A stretch of DNA of 64,000 nt from assembly GCF_003795125.1 (NCBI RefSeq), contig NZ_CP027783.1, positions 992,001-1,056,000 on the forward strand, written 5' to 3'. The position numbers and the translations under genes are program-made. This document shows positions 48,226 through 60,770 of this stretch, one piece after another; position 1 is the first letter of the stretch; each line of letters starts with the position of its first letter. This stretch comes from Tetragenococcus osmophilus (GTDB lineage: Bacteria; Bacillota; Bacilli; Lactobacillales; Enterococcaceae). The notes under the pieces are model-generated. The model saw nothing but the letters and a program-made list of their open reading frames with translations, was not told the DNA's origin and ran no database searches.

Positions 48226-49482
48226 TCACACAGCGAGCGCGAGTTGATGAGCCCTGGGTCGTTTTTTCACCCTTTTATAGGCTTGAATGCCCGTCGAATC
48301 AAATCGGAGAATCTCGGCCAGCCCTCGAATGAAGCGGTACAGCTTCAAGCGGATCTTTTGGTCCGAAAATGTGGCTTTGGCGCGATGAAGCACTTGTTTG
48401 ACATAGTACGTTTCTTTTTCTAATAATAAGCTATGATGCCCGATCAAATAACTCACTAAGCAATGGATCAAGCGTAAGCTATTGAGGTGGAGCGTACGTA
48501 CTTTCTCTAAGTGATATTCTTGTTTTTGGACACGAAAATTCTCTTCAATCCGCCAACGCGTAATATAAGCTTTGACGATCGCTAAGACGTCTTCTTTGTT
48601 CTTAATGGGTTTATTCGTTAATAATTTCATGGGCTTTTGGCCGTAGCCATAGACGACCACCATATTCAGCGGGACCTTAGAGAGACACGGAAGTTCTACG
48701 GGAATATGAGAGACTTTCAATGCATATTTCTTGCCTTTAATGGTCGAAGAAAAAGTGATCTTCCCTTTTCTTCTTAACGCTAATTCGGGCACCTTGATCC
48801 GTTTATTCTGATACTTTAGGTAGCGCTTATCTTGGAGCCGAACGATAAAGGAATCGTCTTGCTTATGCATAAATGTAAACATATCATTACTGTCGTAACC
48901 ACGATCCATAACGAGCGTATAGGTTTTTTCTTGAAATAAACGCTTCACCAGGTTTAATCCTTTATAGGTTTCCACATTGGTACTGTCAAAATATTCTTCC
49001 GCAACCGAAAACAAGTGGGAACAAATCGGGATCGGATGTTTCGTCTTGGGAGAAGCAATTGAGATGTTAGCCGACATATAGCCTTTTTCTGTGCCACCAC
49101 GAGACCCATCATGAACACGAGCGAGCGCTTCAAATTGTTCGCCGTAAGGCTTCGTGATATCGGAGTTATCGACGATGACCAGCATATCTTCCTGCAAATG
49201 AGGTTGAACCGTTTGTAAATAATTTTGGTGCAAGGGATGAAAATCGTCAAAATCCGCCCCACGACGGGACAAACGTTTCACGGTATAAAGAAGACGCGTA
49301 TCCTCTTCTAAAGCGCGTGCGATATCAGATAGGAGCGGGGACTGGCTTTTGACCATGCCAAAAATCATATCGAATATAAATTTTTGATCCGGTTTGGCCA
49401 ATCCTTGCGCGAGTTTCTGGGAAAATTGAAAAAAATCTCGTTTTACTTGATAAATATCGGTCGGATTCATGGTATAATACAC
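48226..49482 (-). CDS. IS4-family transposase (DDE)
   Basis: A 418-residue DDE transposase, intact. The first catalytic Asp is in MLVIVDNSDITKPYG (about 102-116). The second is in LVMDRGYDSND (about 200-210). The YREK signature fits Y-(2)-R-(3)-E-(6)-K exactly in YITRWRIEENFRVQK near residue 305. It cuts and pastes the surrounding element. A GTG start at 49482 has AAAGG four bases upstream; an ATG four codons later is the alternative. The basic tail KKRPRAHQLALAV ends the protein. Codon use is richer in G+C than in nearby genes. Confidence 0.92.
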   Translation of the reverse strand: MYYTMNPTDIYQVKRDFFQFSQKLAQGLAKPDQKFIFDMIFGMVKSQSPLLSDIARALEEDTRLLYTVKRLSRRGADFDDFHPLHQNYLQTVQPHLQEDMLVIVDNSDITKPYGEQFEALARVHDGSRGGTEKGYMSANISIASPKTKHPIPICSHLFSVAEEYFDSTNVETYKGLNLVKRLFQEKTYTLVMDRGYDSNDMFTFMHKQDDSFIVRLQDKRYLKYQNKRIKVPELALRRKGKITFSSTIKGKKYALKVSHIPVELPCLSKVPLNMVVVYGYGQKPMKLLTNKPIKNKEDVLAIVKAYITRWRIEENFRVQKQEYHLEKVRTLHLNSLRLIHCLVSYLIGHHSLLLEKETYYVKQVLHRAKATFSDQKIRLKLYRFIRGLAEILRFDSTGIQAYKRVKKRPRAHQLALAV

Positions 49483-49576
49483 CTAGCCTTTCGTTATTTA
49501 TGGTTTGTTTTGGTGCAACTTAATAATACCATAGCGGAAGGCTTTTTGTGTCCACAGATTGGTCTTGTGGATAAAG

Positions 49577-49630
49577 AAAAACCGTGCCGTTGCCCAGTTT
49601 TCCACTGGGGATAACGGTACGGTTTTCTTT
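49577..49630. terminator. Strong hairpin inside the insertion sequence, upstream of its transposase
   Basis: AAAACCGTGCCGTTGCCCAG pairs with CTGGGGATAACGGTACGG and following TTTT with few mismatches. Flanking A and T tracts make it terminator-like in either direction. It may block outside transcription from entering the transposase gene. Confidence 0.6.
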
Positions 49631-49667
49631 TATTGGATAGGCCCTTCAGATTTTGGGTAAATTCAAA

Positions 49668-49674
49668 GCTGTAA
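49668..49674 (+). repeat. Target-site duplication, right copy
   Basis: GCTGTAA directly outside the right inverted repeat. Confidence 0.8.
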
Positions 49675-49677
49675 TTA

Positions 49678-49706
49678 TTGACCTCAAGTGGTTTTCTTGG
49701 TATATT
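49678..49706 (+). promoter_or_regulatory. rrn promoter 1
   Basis: TTGACC (49678-49683), 17 bp, TATATT (49701-49706). Its -35 begins only 10 bp from the insertion sequence end. Confidence 0.65.
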
Positions 49707-49756
49707 ATTATTTGGTCATGGCGATGAAAAAGCTTTTCATTTTTTTACAAAAATGA

Positions 49757-49785
49757 TTGACGATTACTTACAGTTTTGATAAACT
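49757..49785 (+). promoter_or_regulatory. rrn promoter 2
   Basis: TTGACG (49757-49762), 17 bp, TAAACT (49780-49785). Confidence 0.6.
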
Positions 49786-49835
49786 TATCAAGTCGTTATA
49801 AGAAAAAAGGTTTTTTCATTCAATTAAAAAAATCA

Positions 49836-49864
49836 TTGACAATTATTGATTCTCTTGATAAGAT
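49836..49864 (+). promoter_or_regulatory. rrn promoter 3
   Basis: TTGACA (49836-49841), 17 bp, TAAGAT (49859-49864). About 170 nt of leader follow, including a CTTTGAAAACTGAACAAAG segment (49912-49930). It is complementary to the spacer after 16S and forms the 16S processing stem. Confidence 0.7.
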
Positions 49865-50035
49865 ATAAAAGTTGCTACGGCAACGAAAAAGAGAAAAACG
49901 TAGACCTTTGAAAACTGAACAAAGCAACCAAACGAACCAATGTGTAGGGCGTCTCGATTCAAGAGACAAACACAAAAGAAACGCAAGCATTTCATTGAGC
50001 TAAACGATCAACGGTGTGTTGATCGATCAACTTTT

Positions 50036-51596
<1,561 letters not shown>

Positions 51597-51656
51597 AAAT
51601 TTAACGGAACCCTACACGTTCGTGGATGCTTTGTTCAGTTTTGAGAGGTTTACCAA

Positions 51657-51729
51657 GGGGCCTTAGCTCAGATGGGAGAGCGCCTGCTTTGCACGCAGGA
51701 GGTCAGCGGTTCGATCCCGCTAGGCTCCA
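51657..51729 (+). tRNA. tRNA-Ala (TGC) in the 16S-23S spacer
   Basis: A 73-nt cloverleaf with GGGGCCT/AGGCTCC acceptor stem and anticodon TGC; CCA not encoded. Identical to the copy at 55688-55760. Confidence 0.97.
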
Positions 51730-51898
51730 TAACGATCTTGATGATCGTTTTTGTCACGTTCCTTGAAAACTGGATAGAAAAAGAAACACACCAACCGAGT
51801 TAAAAGAACCATCATTCGATGGTTTCATACATCAGCTCGCAACCCTTTGATCGCTCAAAGAGACGTTGCGAGAACGGTTCGACCTTTGGGTCGAATCA

Positions 51899-54815
<2,917 letters not shown>

Positions 54816-54872
54816 AAAAGGTGGCGGGGTTTCTTTTTCATTCAGTTTTGAGGGAACGTGAGATTCCCGTGT

Positions 54873-54988
54873 GTGGTGATGATGGCAAGAAGGAGACACC
54901 TGTTCCCATGCCGAACACAGTCGTTAAGCTTCTTAGCGCCAATTGTAGTGAGGGGGCTTCCCCTTGTGAGAGTCGGACATCGCCACGC
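54873..54988 (+). rRNA. rrf: 5S ribosomal RNA
   Basis: About 116 nt with CCATGCCGAACACAG and a closing stem GTGTGGTGATG with CATCGCCACGC. The ends are approximate. Confidence 0.93.
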
Positions 54989-54994
54989 GCAAGC

Positions 54995-55067
54995 GGAGGT
55001 TTAGCTCAGCTGGGAGAGCATCTGCCTTACAAGCAGAGGGTCATAGGTTCGAGCCCTATAACCTCCA
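54995..55067 (+). tRNA. tRNA-Val (TAC)
   Basis: 73 nt, first tRNA after 5S; anticodon TAC in loop CTTACAA; acceptor GGAGGTT. Confidence 0.96.
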
Positions 55068-55069
55068 TG

Positions 55070-55142
55070 GAGTCGTTAGCTCAGTTGGTAGAGCATCTGA
55101 CTTTTAATCAGAGGGTCACAGGTTCGAATCCTGTACGACTCA
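55070..55142 (+). tRNA. tRNA-Lys (TTT)
   Basis: 73 nt, two bases after tRNA-Val; anticodon TTT in CTTTTAA; acceptor GAGTCGT. Confidence 0.96.
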
Positions 55143-55153
55143 TACTCTAAAGC

Positions 55154-55235
55154 GCGGGTGTGGCGGAATTGGCAGACGCACTAGATTTAGGATCTAGCGC
55201 CGCAAGGCGTAAGGGTTCAAGTCCCTTCACCCGCA
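55154..55235 (+). tRNA. tRNA-Leu (TAG)
   Basis: 82 nt with long variable arm; anticodon TAG; acceptor GCGGGTG. Confidence 0.96.
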
Positions 55236-55243
55236 TGAAAGAA

Positions 55244-55316
55244 GCCGGCTTAGCTCAGTTGGTAGAGCATCTGATTTGTAATCAGAGGGTCGAGGGTTCA
55301 AGTCCTTTAGCCGGCA
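55244..55316 (+). tRNA. tRNA-Thr (TGT)
   Basis: 73 nt; anticodon TGT in TTTGTAA; acceptor GCCGGCT. Confidence 0.96.
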
Positions 55317-55327
55317 TTGAAGATGAT

Positions 55328-55399
55328 GCGGAAATAGCTCAGCGGTAGAGCACCACCTTGCCAAGGTGGGGGTCGCGGGTTCGAATCCCGTTTTCCGCT
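55328..55399 (+). tRNA. tRNA-Gly (GCC)
   Basis: 72 nt; anticodon GCC in CTTGCCA; discriminator T. Confidence 0.96.
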
Positions 55400-55414
55400 T
55401 AGGTCACAAAATAC

Positions 55415-55500
55415 GCCGGGGTGGCGGAATTGGCAGACGCACAGGACTTAAAATCCTGGGGTAAGTATTTACCGTACCGGTTCGATTCCGGTCCCCGGCA
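55415..55500 (+). tRNA. tRNA-Leu (TAA)
   Basis: 86 nt with long variable arm; anticodon TAA; acceptor GCCGGGG. Confidence 0.96.
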
Positions 55501-55524
55501 TTGTTTCCTAACAACTAAAAATAA

Positions 55525-55598
55525 GCGCCCATAGCTCAACTGGATAGAGTGTCTGACTACGGATCAGAAGGTTGAGGGTTCAAATCCTTCTGGGCGCG
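55525..55598 (+). tRNA. tRNA-Arg (ACG)
   Basis: 74 nt; anticodon ACG in CTACGGA, A34 expected to be edited to inosine; discriminator G. Confidence 0.96.
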
Positions 55599-55601
55599 TC
55601 A

Positions 55602-55675
55602 CGGGAAGTAGCTCAGCTTGGTAGAGCACTTGGTTTGGGACCAAGGGGTCGTAGGTTCGAATCCTGTCTTCCCGA
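55602..55675 (+). tRNA. tRNA-Pro (TGG)
   Basis: 74 nt; anticodon TGG in TTTGGGA; acceptor CGGGAAG. Confidence 0.96.
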
Positions 55676-55687
55676 TGAATGTTAATT

Positions 55688-55760
55688 GGGGCCTTAGCTC
55701 AGATGGGAGAGCGCCTGCTTTGCACGCAGGAGGTCAGCGGTTCGATCCCGCTAGGCTCCA
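55688..55760 (+). tRNA. tRNA-Ala (TGC), second copy
   Basis: 73 nt, identical to the spacer tRNA-Ala at 51657. Confidence 0.97.
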
Positions 55761-55782
55761 TGTCATTTGATAAAATGATATT

Positions 55783-55856
55783 CGCGGTGTAGCTCAGCTG
55801 GCTAGAGCGTCCGGTTCATACCCGGGAGGTCGTGGGTTCGATTCCCTCCACCGCGA
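55783..55856 (+). tRNA. tRNA with CAT anticodon, probably elongator Met
   Basis: 74 nt; CAT in TTCATAC; acceptor CGCGGTG/CACCGCG fully paired, so not an initiator. The GTGTAGCTCAGCTGGCTAGAGCG region resembles Firmicutes elongator tRNA-Met, the core being CAGCTGGCTAGAG. Confidence 0.85.
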
Positions 55857-55872
55857 TTATGATTAAGAGCTT

Positions 55873-55946
55873 GGACCTTTAGCTCAGTTGGTTAGAGCAG
55901 ACGGCTCATAACCGTCAGGTCGTAGGTTCGAGTCCTACAAGGTCCA
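55873..55946 (+). tRNA. tRNA with CAT anticodon, probably Ile2 (lysidine-modified)
   Basis: 74 nt; CAT in CTCATAA; acceptor GGACCTT. The body resembles the Firmicutes/Mycoplasma tRNA-Ile2 that TilS modifies; the distinction from elongator Met is by likeness only. Confidence 0.8.
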
Positions 55947-55969
55947 TTGCGTCACTATCATTATTTTTT

Positions 55970-56059
55970 GGAGGATTACCCAAGTCTGGCTGAAGGGAAC
56001 GGTCTTGAAAACCGTCAGGCGGATAAAACCGCGCAAGGGTTCGAATCCCTTATCCTCCT
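55970..56059 (+). tRNA. tRNA-Ser (TGA)
   Basis: 90 nt with long variable arm; anticodon TGA in CTTGAAA. Confidence 0.96.
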
Positions 56060-56107
56060 TTATTAATATTTAACGTACATAAGTGCGTAAAATAAATTAT
56101 TTATTAG

Positions 56108-56181
<74 letters not shown>

Positions 56182-56217
56182 TTATACTTGTTTAAGTATT
56201 AGTAATGCAGCAAAGCT

Positions 56218-56291
56218 GGTCTGGTAGTTCAGCTGGTTAGAATGCCTGCCTGTCACGCAGGAGGTCGCGGGTTCGAGTCCCGTCCAGACCG
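56218..56291 (+). tRNA. tRNA-Asp (GTC), copy 1
   Basis: 74 nt; anticodon GTC in CTGTCAC; discriminator G. One D-loop base differs from copy 2. Confidence 0.96.
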
Positions 56292-56298
56292 TTGTCAT

Positions 56299-56369
56299 GC
56301 GGGTGTAGTTTAGTGGTAAAACCACAGCCTTCCAAGCTGTTGTCGCGAGTTCGATTCTCGTCACCCGCT
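56299..56369 (+). tRNA. tRNA-Gly (TCC), copy 1
   Basis: 71 nt; anticodon TCC in CTTCCAA; identical to copy 2. Confidence 0.96.
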
Positions 56370-56389
56370 TTTGTTGTAATATAAATGAG

Positions 56390-56463
<74 letters not shown>

Positions 56464-56477
56464 CTTCACTGAATAAA

Positions 56478-56549
56478 GGTCCGTTGGTCAAGAGGTTAAG
56501 ACACCGCCCTTTCACGGCGGTAACACGGGTTCGAGTCCCGTACGGACCA
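56478..56549 (+). tRNA. tRNA-Glu (TTC), copy 1
   Basis: 72 nt; anticodon TTC in CTTTCAC; differs from copy 2 at position 32, in the variable loop and in the T loop. Confidence 0.96.
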
Positions 56550-56592
56550 TACCTTAATTAAAGGTATATTATATGTTTTAATTAATTATTAG

Positions 56593-56666
<74 letters not shown>

Positions 56667-56703
56667 TTATACTTATTTAAGTATTAAAACGCCCAGCAAA
56701 ATG

Positions 56704-56777
56704 GGTCTGGTAGTTCAGTTGGTTAGAATGCCTGCCTGTCACGCAGGAGGTCGCGGGTTCGAGTCCCGTCCAGACCG
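56704..56777 (+). tRNA. tRNA-Asp (GTC), copy 2
   Basis: 74 nt; nearly identical to copy 1. Confidence 0.96.
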
Positions 56778-56781
56778 TTTA

Positions 56782-56854
56782 GGATCGATAGCTCAGTCGG
56801 TAGAGCAACGGATTGAAGCTCCGTGTGTCGGCAGTTCGATTCTGTCTCGATCCA
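56782..56854 (+). tRNA. tRNA-Phe (GAA)
   Basis: 73 nt; anticodon GAA in TTGAAGC; sits between Asp and Gly only in the second block copy. Confidence 0.95.
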
Positions 56855-56868
56855 TTTATTTATATAAG

Positions 56869-56939
56869 GCGGGTGTAGTTTAGTGGTAAAACCACAGCCT
56901 TCCAAGCTGTTGTCGCGAGTTCGATTCTCGTCACCCGCT
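56869..56939 (+). tRNA. tRNA-Gly (TCC), copy 2
   Basis: 71 nt; identical to copy 1. Confidence 0.96.
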
Positions 56940-56961
56940 TTTGGTTTATAATATAAATAAT

Positions 56962-57035
<74 letters not shown>

Positions 57036-57060
57036 TGAAAAGTGAATACTTTTTGGTTTT

Positions 57061-57147
57061 GGGGAAGTACTCAAGTGGCTGAAGAGGCGCCCCTGCTAAG
57101 GGTGTAGGTCGTAACTCGGCGCGAGGGTTCGAATCCCTCCTTCCCCG
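57061..57147 (+). tRNA. tRNA-Ser (GCT)
   Basis: 87 nt with long variable arm; anticodon GCT in CTGCTAA; lies between Ile and Glu only in the second block copy. Confidence 0.96.
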
Positions 57148-57154
57148 TATCAGA

Positions 57155-57226
57155 GGTCCGTTGGTCAAGAGGTTAAGACACCGCCTTTTCACGGCGGTAT
57201 CACGGGTTCGAATCCCGTACGGACCA
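57155..57226 (+). tRNA. tRNA-Glu (TTC), copy 2
   Basis: 72 nt; last tRNA of the array; anticodon loop TTTTCAC instead of CTTTCAC. Confidence 0.95.
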
Positions 57227-57230
57227 TTAG

Positions 57231-57259
57231 AAGCATTCAGTGATGAATGCTTTTTTTTA
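57231..57259 (+). terminator. Terminator of the rrn-tRNA operon
   Basis: AAGCATTCA (57231-57239) pairs with TGAATGCTT (57244-57252), followed by a T8 run. Confidence 0.9.
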
Positions 57260-57353
57260 AGTTAAAATAAGGGCTTTTGCTGACAGTTTCGGTTTCGTTT
57301 TATTTCTTTTATAGAAATAAAAATAGATCGTTTTTATTATCTATTCGAATCAG

Positions 57354-57432
57354 ACCGTTGCAAGTTCCCGAGAGGATTCACTTGTTTGTTATAAGTGAAG
57401 ATGCCTTGTAACCGAAAATAATTTTAGGGGGA
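57354..57432 (+). promoter_or_regulatory. S_MK box (SAM-III) riboswitch of metK
   Basis: The conserved blocks GCAAGTTCCCGAGAGGATTC, GATGCCTTGTAACCGAAA and the Shine-Dalgarno AGGGGGA (57426-57432) occur in the order known for the S_MK box of Lactobacillales. TTCCC (57365-57369) is complementary to the Shine-Dalgarno. SAM binding sequesters it and lowers metK translation. Confidence 0.92.
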
Positions 57433-57442
57433 ATTATCTATC

Positions 57443-58630
57443 ATGAAAGAAAGAAATTTGTTTACTTCTGAGTCTGTATCAGAAGGTCATCCAGATAAAA
57501 TTGCTGATCAAATTAGTGACGCGATTTTAGACGCATTATTAAAACAGGATCCAATGGCACGTGTAGCTTGTGAAACATCAGTAACAACAGGTTTAGTTTT
57601 GGTTTTTGGTGAGGTTTCAACTTCTGCGTATGTAGATATGCAAAAGGTTGTACGTCAAACGATTAAAGAAATTGGATATGATCAGCCTGAATATGGCTTT
57701 GATAGTGATAATGTAGCGGTCTTAGTTGCTATTGACGAACAATCACAAGATATAGCACAAGGCGTTGATACATCGTTAGAAGCAAAAGAAGATAAAGAAA
57801 AACGACTTAATGCTATTGGTGCTGGCGACCAAGGGCTTATGTTTGGTTTTGCAACAAATGAAACAGAAGAATTAATGCCTTTGCCTATTTCTTTAAGCCA
57901 TAAAATCGTAGCACGTTTAGCAAATTTGAGAAAAACAGGGGAAATTAGTTATTTACGCCCAGATGCAAAATCGCAAGTAACTGTTGAATACGATGAGAAT
58001 GGGAAAGCTAAAAGAGTAGATACAATCATTATTAGTACACAACATGATGACGAAATCGCTAATGAAACTATCCGTCGGGATATGATTGAAAAAGTGATAA
58101 AATCAGTCGTTTCTAGTGATTTATTAGATGATGAAACGAAATATTTCATTAATCCTACTGGTCGCTTTGTTATCGGTGGCCCTCAAGGTGATGCTGGGCT
58201 AACTGGACGTAAAATTATTGTAGATACCTATGGAGGTTTTGCTCGCCATGGTGGCGGTGCCTTTTCTGGTAAAGATGCTACAAAAGTTGATCGTTCAGCA
58301 AGTTATGCTGCTCGTTATATTGCTAAAAATATCGTAGCTGCTGAGTTGGCCGATAAAGCTGAGGTACAACTTGCTTACGCTATTGGTGTGGCTGAACCGG
58401 TATCTATTACTATTGATACTTTCGGAACTGGTAAAGTAAGCCAAGGAAAATTAATTGAAGCAGTCCGTCAAAATTTTGACTTACGACCAGCTGGAATTAT
58501 TGAAATGTTAGATTTACGACGTCCCATTTATAAAGATACAGCTGCTTATGGACATTTTGGTAGAACGGATATCGATTTACCATGGGAAAAAACAGATAAA
58601 ATAAAATTACTTCAAGAAAGTGTAAAGTAG
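57443..58630 (+). CDS. metK: S-adenosylmethionine synthetase
   Basis: A 395-residue enzyme that makes SAM from methionine and [19 protein letters not shown] (about 8-23), [12 protein letters not shown] (about 126-137) and [16 protein letters not shown] (about 269-284) are the family signatures, including the P-loop-like phosphate site. Product SAM feeds back on the S_MK riboswitch that covers its ribosome-binding site. The gene has its own terminator. Confidence 0.97.
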   Translation: MKERNLFTSESVSEGHPDKIADQISDAILDALLKQDPMARVACETSVTTGLVLVFGEVSTSAYVDMQKVVRQTIKEIGYDQPEYGFDSDNVAVLVAIDEQSQDIAQGVDTSLEAKEDKEKRLNAIGAGDQGLMFGFATNETEELMPLPISLSHKIVARLANLRKTGEISYLRPDAKSQVTVEYDENGKAKRVDTIIISTQHDDEIANETIRRDMIEKVIKSVVSSDLLDDETKYFINPTGRFVIGGPQGDAGLTGRKIIVDTYGGFARHGGGAFSGKDATKVDRSASYAARYIAKNIVAAELADKAEVQLAYAIGVAEPVSITIDTFGTGKVSQGKLIEAVRQNFDLRPAGIIEMLDLRRPIYKDTAAYGHFGRTDIDLPWEKTDKIKLLQESVK

Positions 58631-58636
58631 TTACGA

Positions 58637-58678
58637 AAGATCCTTATTGATTTTAGTTCAATAGGGTCTTTTTTTTTA
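58637..58678 (+). terminator. Terminator after metK
   Basis: AGATCCTTATTGA pairs with TCAATAGGGTCT, followed by T9. Confidence 0.85.
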
Positions 58679-58724
58679 TAAAGTAAAGTCTGTTACAATA
58701 AATAGTAAATAATAAGGGATGTGA

Positions 58725-59510
58725 ATGAAACTAATGGCACTTTTGCAAGTAAACGCTTTTTCAAATGTACTAGGAATGGAAGTCATGTTAGACGTCATTT
58801 TACCGCAAGAAACAAAAAAAGTATTTGGCACAGACATTAAAGGAGTAACAGAAGACGTAGCTGTACTGTATTTATTACATGGTATGAACGGAAATCATAG
58901 TGTATGGCAAAGACGGACAGCAATCGAACGTTATGTCTCAAGTATGGGGTTAGCCGTGATTATGCCTTCGACAGATTTGTCATGGTATACAGATACTAGA
59001 TACGGTATGAATTATTGGACATTTATAGCTGATGAATTACCCAAAATTTGTCATGAGCTATTTCCACAATTAACTACCAAAAAATCTAAAACCTTTGCAG
59101 CTGGCGTATCTATGGGAGGTTACGGAGCTGTGAAATTAGGTTTAAGAAGACCAGAAAATTTCGCAGCTGTCGCTTCTATTTCAGGCGGATTAACAATTGC
59201 TGAAGGGACAGAACAATTGCTAGAGATTAGAAGTAAAGCCTATTGGGAAGGGATATTTGGTCCCTTGGAAGAAATTAAAGGATCAGAAAATGACTTAATT
59301 CATTTGATTGAAACTTTGGAAGTAAACCAGGCCCCTGATTTTTTCATTACATGTGGAACCGAAGATCCATTATATCAAGCTAGCACGTACACTACAGAAA
59401 AAATGACAAAGCAAGGTTACAATGTAACTTTTGAAGATGGCCCGGGAGGACACGATTGGAGATTTTGGGACGAATATATTCAACGTGTTTTAGATTGGTT
59501 GCCACTTTAG
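58725..59510 (+). CDS. estA: Tributyrin-type esterase (EstA family)
   Basis: A 261-residue alpha/beta hydrolase of the esterase D/EstA group. LLHGMNGNHSVWQRRT contains the oxyanion HGMNG, the nucleophile elbow is GVSMGGYGA (Ser near 129), and the final GGHDWRFWDEYI holds the catalytic His. It hydrolyses short-chain esters in the cytoplasm, as the lactococcal flavour esterase does. ATG at 58725 has AAGGGA six bases upstream; a later ATG at 58734 is possible. Confidence 0.88.
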   Translation: MKLMALLQVNAFSNVLGMEVMLDVILPQETKKVFGTDIKGVTEDVAVLYLLHGMNGNHSVWQRRTAIERYVSSMGLAVIMPSTDLSWYTDTRYGMNYWTFIADELPKICHELFPQLTTKKSKTFAAGVSMGGYGAVKLGLRRPENFAAVASISGGLTIAEGTEQLLEIRSKAYWEGIFGPLEEIKGSENDLIHLIETLEVNQAPDFFITCGTEDPLYQASTYTTEKMTKQGYNVTFEDGPGGHDWRFWDEYIQRVLDWLPL

Positions 59511-59528
59511 AAACTTTAATTAATTGAT

Positions 59529-59571
59529 GAAAAACCAGCTAGAAAGCGTCAGTACTTAGCTGGTTTTTATT
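59529..59571 (+). terminator. Terminator after estA
   Basis: AAAAACCAGCTA pairs with TAGCTGGTTTTT. Confidence 0.85.
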
Positions 59572-59631
59572 TATAGATAGGAAAAATGACAGAAATAACA
59601 TTTCTAAATAACGGAATTATTGTTTTAACTA

Positions 59632-59674
59632 TTGAAATGTTGTTTCTTTTTGTTTATAATGAAAGCGGATTACA
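59632..59674 (+). promoter_or_regulatory. Promoter of the MurNAc operon with cre-like overlap
   Basis: TTGAAA (59632-59637), 17 bp, TATAAT (59655-59660). Immediately downstream ATGAAAGCGGATTACA resembles a cre site imperfectly. Confidence 0.55.
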
Positions 59675-59690
59675 AAAGGCGGTGAGATAT

Positions 59691-60770
59691 ATGTTAGGCT
59701 TTTCGGTGTTTTTAGGAGAAGGATTAACAGCAGAAAAAAGGCGATATATCCAAGAAATGAAACAAACGGGTTTTACACGTATTTTTACTTCTTTACATAT
59801 ACCAGAAGATGACCCACAAAAAGTTATTGAAACATTGCAACAACTAAAAAAACTGACTCAGAAATTACAACTCGATTTAATGGCAGATGTATCAAATACT
59901 GGATTACAACGTTTAGCCATTGACCTCACCCAGCCGAAAGCTTACCAACAGTTAAAAAAGTTAGGAATTACAGGTATACGGATGGACTACGGGATTGATA
60001 ATCAAACAATTGCAGCTGTTTCGCATCAAATGCAGGTAGGATTAAACGCTTCAACTTTGACAAAAAAAGATGTAGAAGAATTAAATACACATCAGGCCGA
60101 TTTCTCTAAGATGGAATTATGGCACAATTATTATCCACGTCCAGAAACTGGGCTCTCAAAAGATTACTTACAGTCAATCAATTATAAATGGAAGGCACTT
60201 GGTTTTAAGATTGTAGCATTTGTTCCTGGGGATGAAAATTTACGCGGACCATTATATGCTGGCTTGCCAACTTTGGAAGAACATCGCAATTGTCACCCGC
60301 TAGCAGCGGCAATCGATTTAGTCGACCATTGTGGCTGTGATGCTGTACATATTGGGGATAGTGGACTTTCAAAGAAGGCACAAGAACAATTCCACTCGTA
60401 TTTTAAGGATAAAAAGATGTTACTTGAAGTTGACTTGTTATCTGATTCTTACCTTTCTCTAGTTCTTGGTGAACATACGAACCGATTAGATGACGCTAGA
60501 GATGTCGTACGAAGCCAAGAAGCGAGAAAAAATAATCAACAAACAATTGAAGTAGAAACGAATTATTCACGAGAGCAAGGTAGTGTAACTGTCGATAATA
60601 AGAATTATTTGCGTTATATGGGAGAAGTACAAATTACCAAATATGATCTACCAGCTGATAAAAAGGTGAATGTGGTAGCTAGAGTTATAAAAAAGGATCG
60701 TGCTTTAATTGACCACATTGGTCCCGGTTGTCATTTTAAATTAAAGGAAAGAAGGGGTTATATTGAGTGA
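59691..60770 (+). CDS. mupG: MupG-family 6-phospho-N-acetylmuramidase (DUF871)
   Basis: A 359-residue protein: an N-terminal TIM barrel (to about 240) and a small C-terminal domain, the DUF871/MupG arrangement. The N-terminal [12 protein letters not shown] and [11 protein letters not shown] (about 150-160) are family features. MupG cleaves MurNAc-6P-GlcNAc taken up by a PTS. ATG at 59691 has GGCGGTGAG upstream; the frame extends farther up but the promoter lies in that part. It overlaps murQ by eight bases. Confidence 0.85.
   Translation: MLGFSVFLGEGLTAEKRRYIQEMKQTGFTRIFTSLHIPEDDPQKVIETLQQLKKLTQKLQLDLMADVSNTGLQRLAIDLTQPKAYQQLKKLGITGIRMDYGIDNQTIAAVSHQMQVGLNASTLTKKDVEELNTHQADFSKMELWHNYYPRPETGLSKDYLQSINYKWKALGFKIVAFVPGDENLRGPLYAGLPTLEEHRNCHPLAAAIDLVDHCGCDAVHIGDSGLSKKAQEQFHSYFKDKKMLLEVDLLSDSYLSLVLGEHTNRLDDARDVVRSQEARKNNQQTIEVETNYSREQGSVTVDNKNYLRYMGEVQITKYDLPADKKVNVVARVIKKDRALIDHIGPGCHFKLKERRGYIE

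Larger units (their letters stand above)
48068..49667 (-). mobile_element. Complete IS4-family insertion sequence, 1600 bp
   Basis: Bounded by perfect 14-bp inverted repeats TTTGAATTTACCCA (48068-48081 and complement at 49654-49667) and a 7-bp target duplication. One transposase gene on the minus strand fills most of it. Noncoding ends of about 140-170 bp flank the gene. The right one has a long hairpin. Base composition is more GC-rich than neighbouring genes. It lies between the lysS terminator and the rrn promoters. Confidence 0.88.

Noticed and set aside
59586-59690. N-terminal extension of MupG by 35 residues
   Set aside because: The predicted promoter (59632-59660) lies inside it, and MupG proteins begin at MLGFSVFL.
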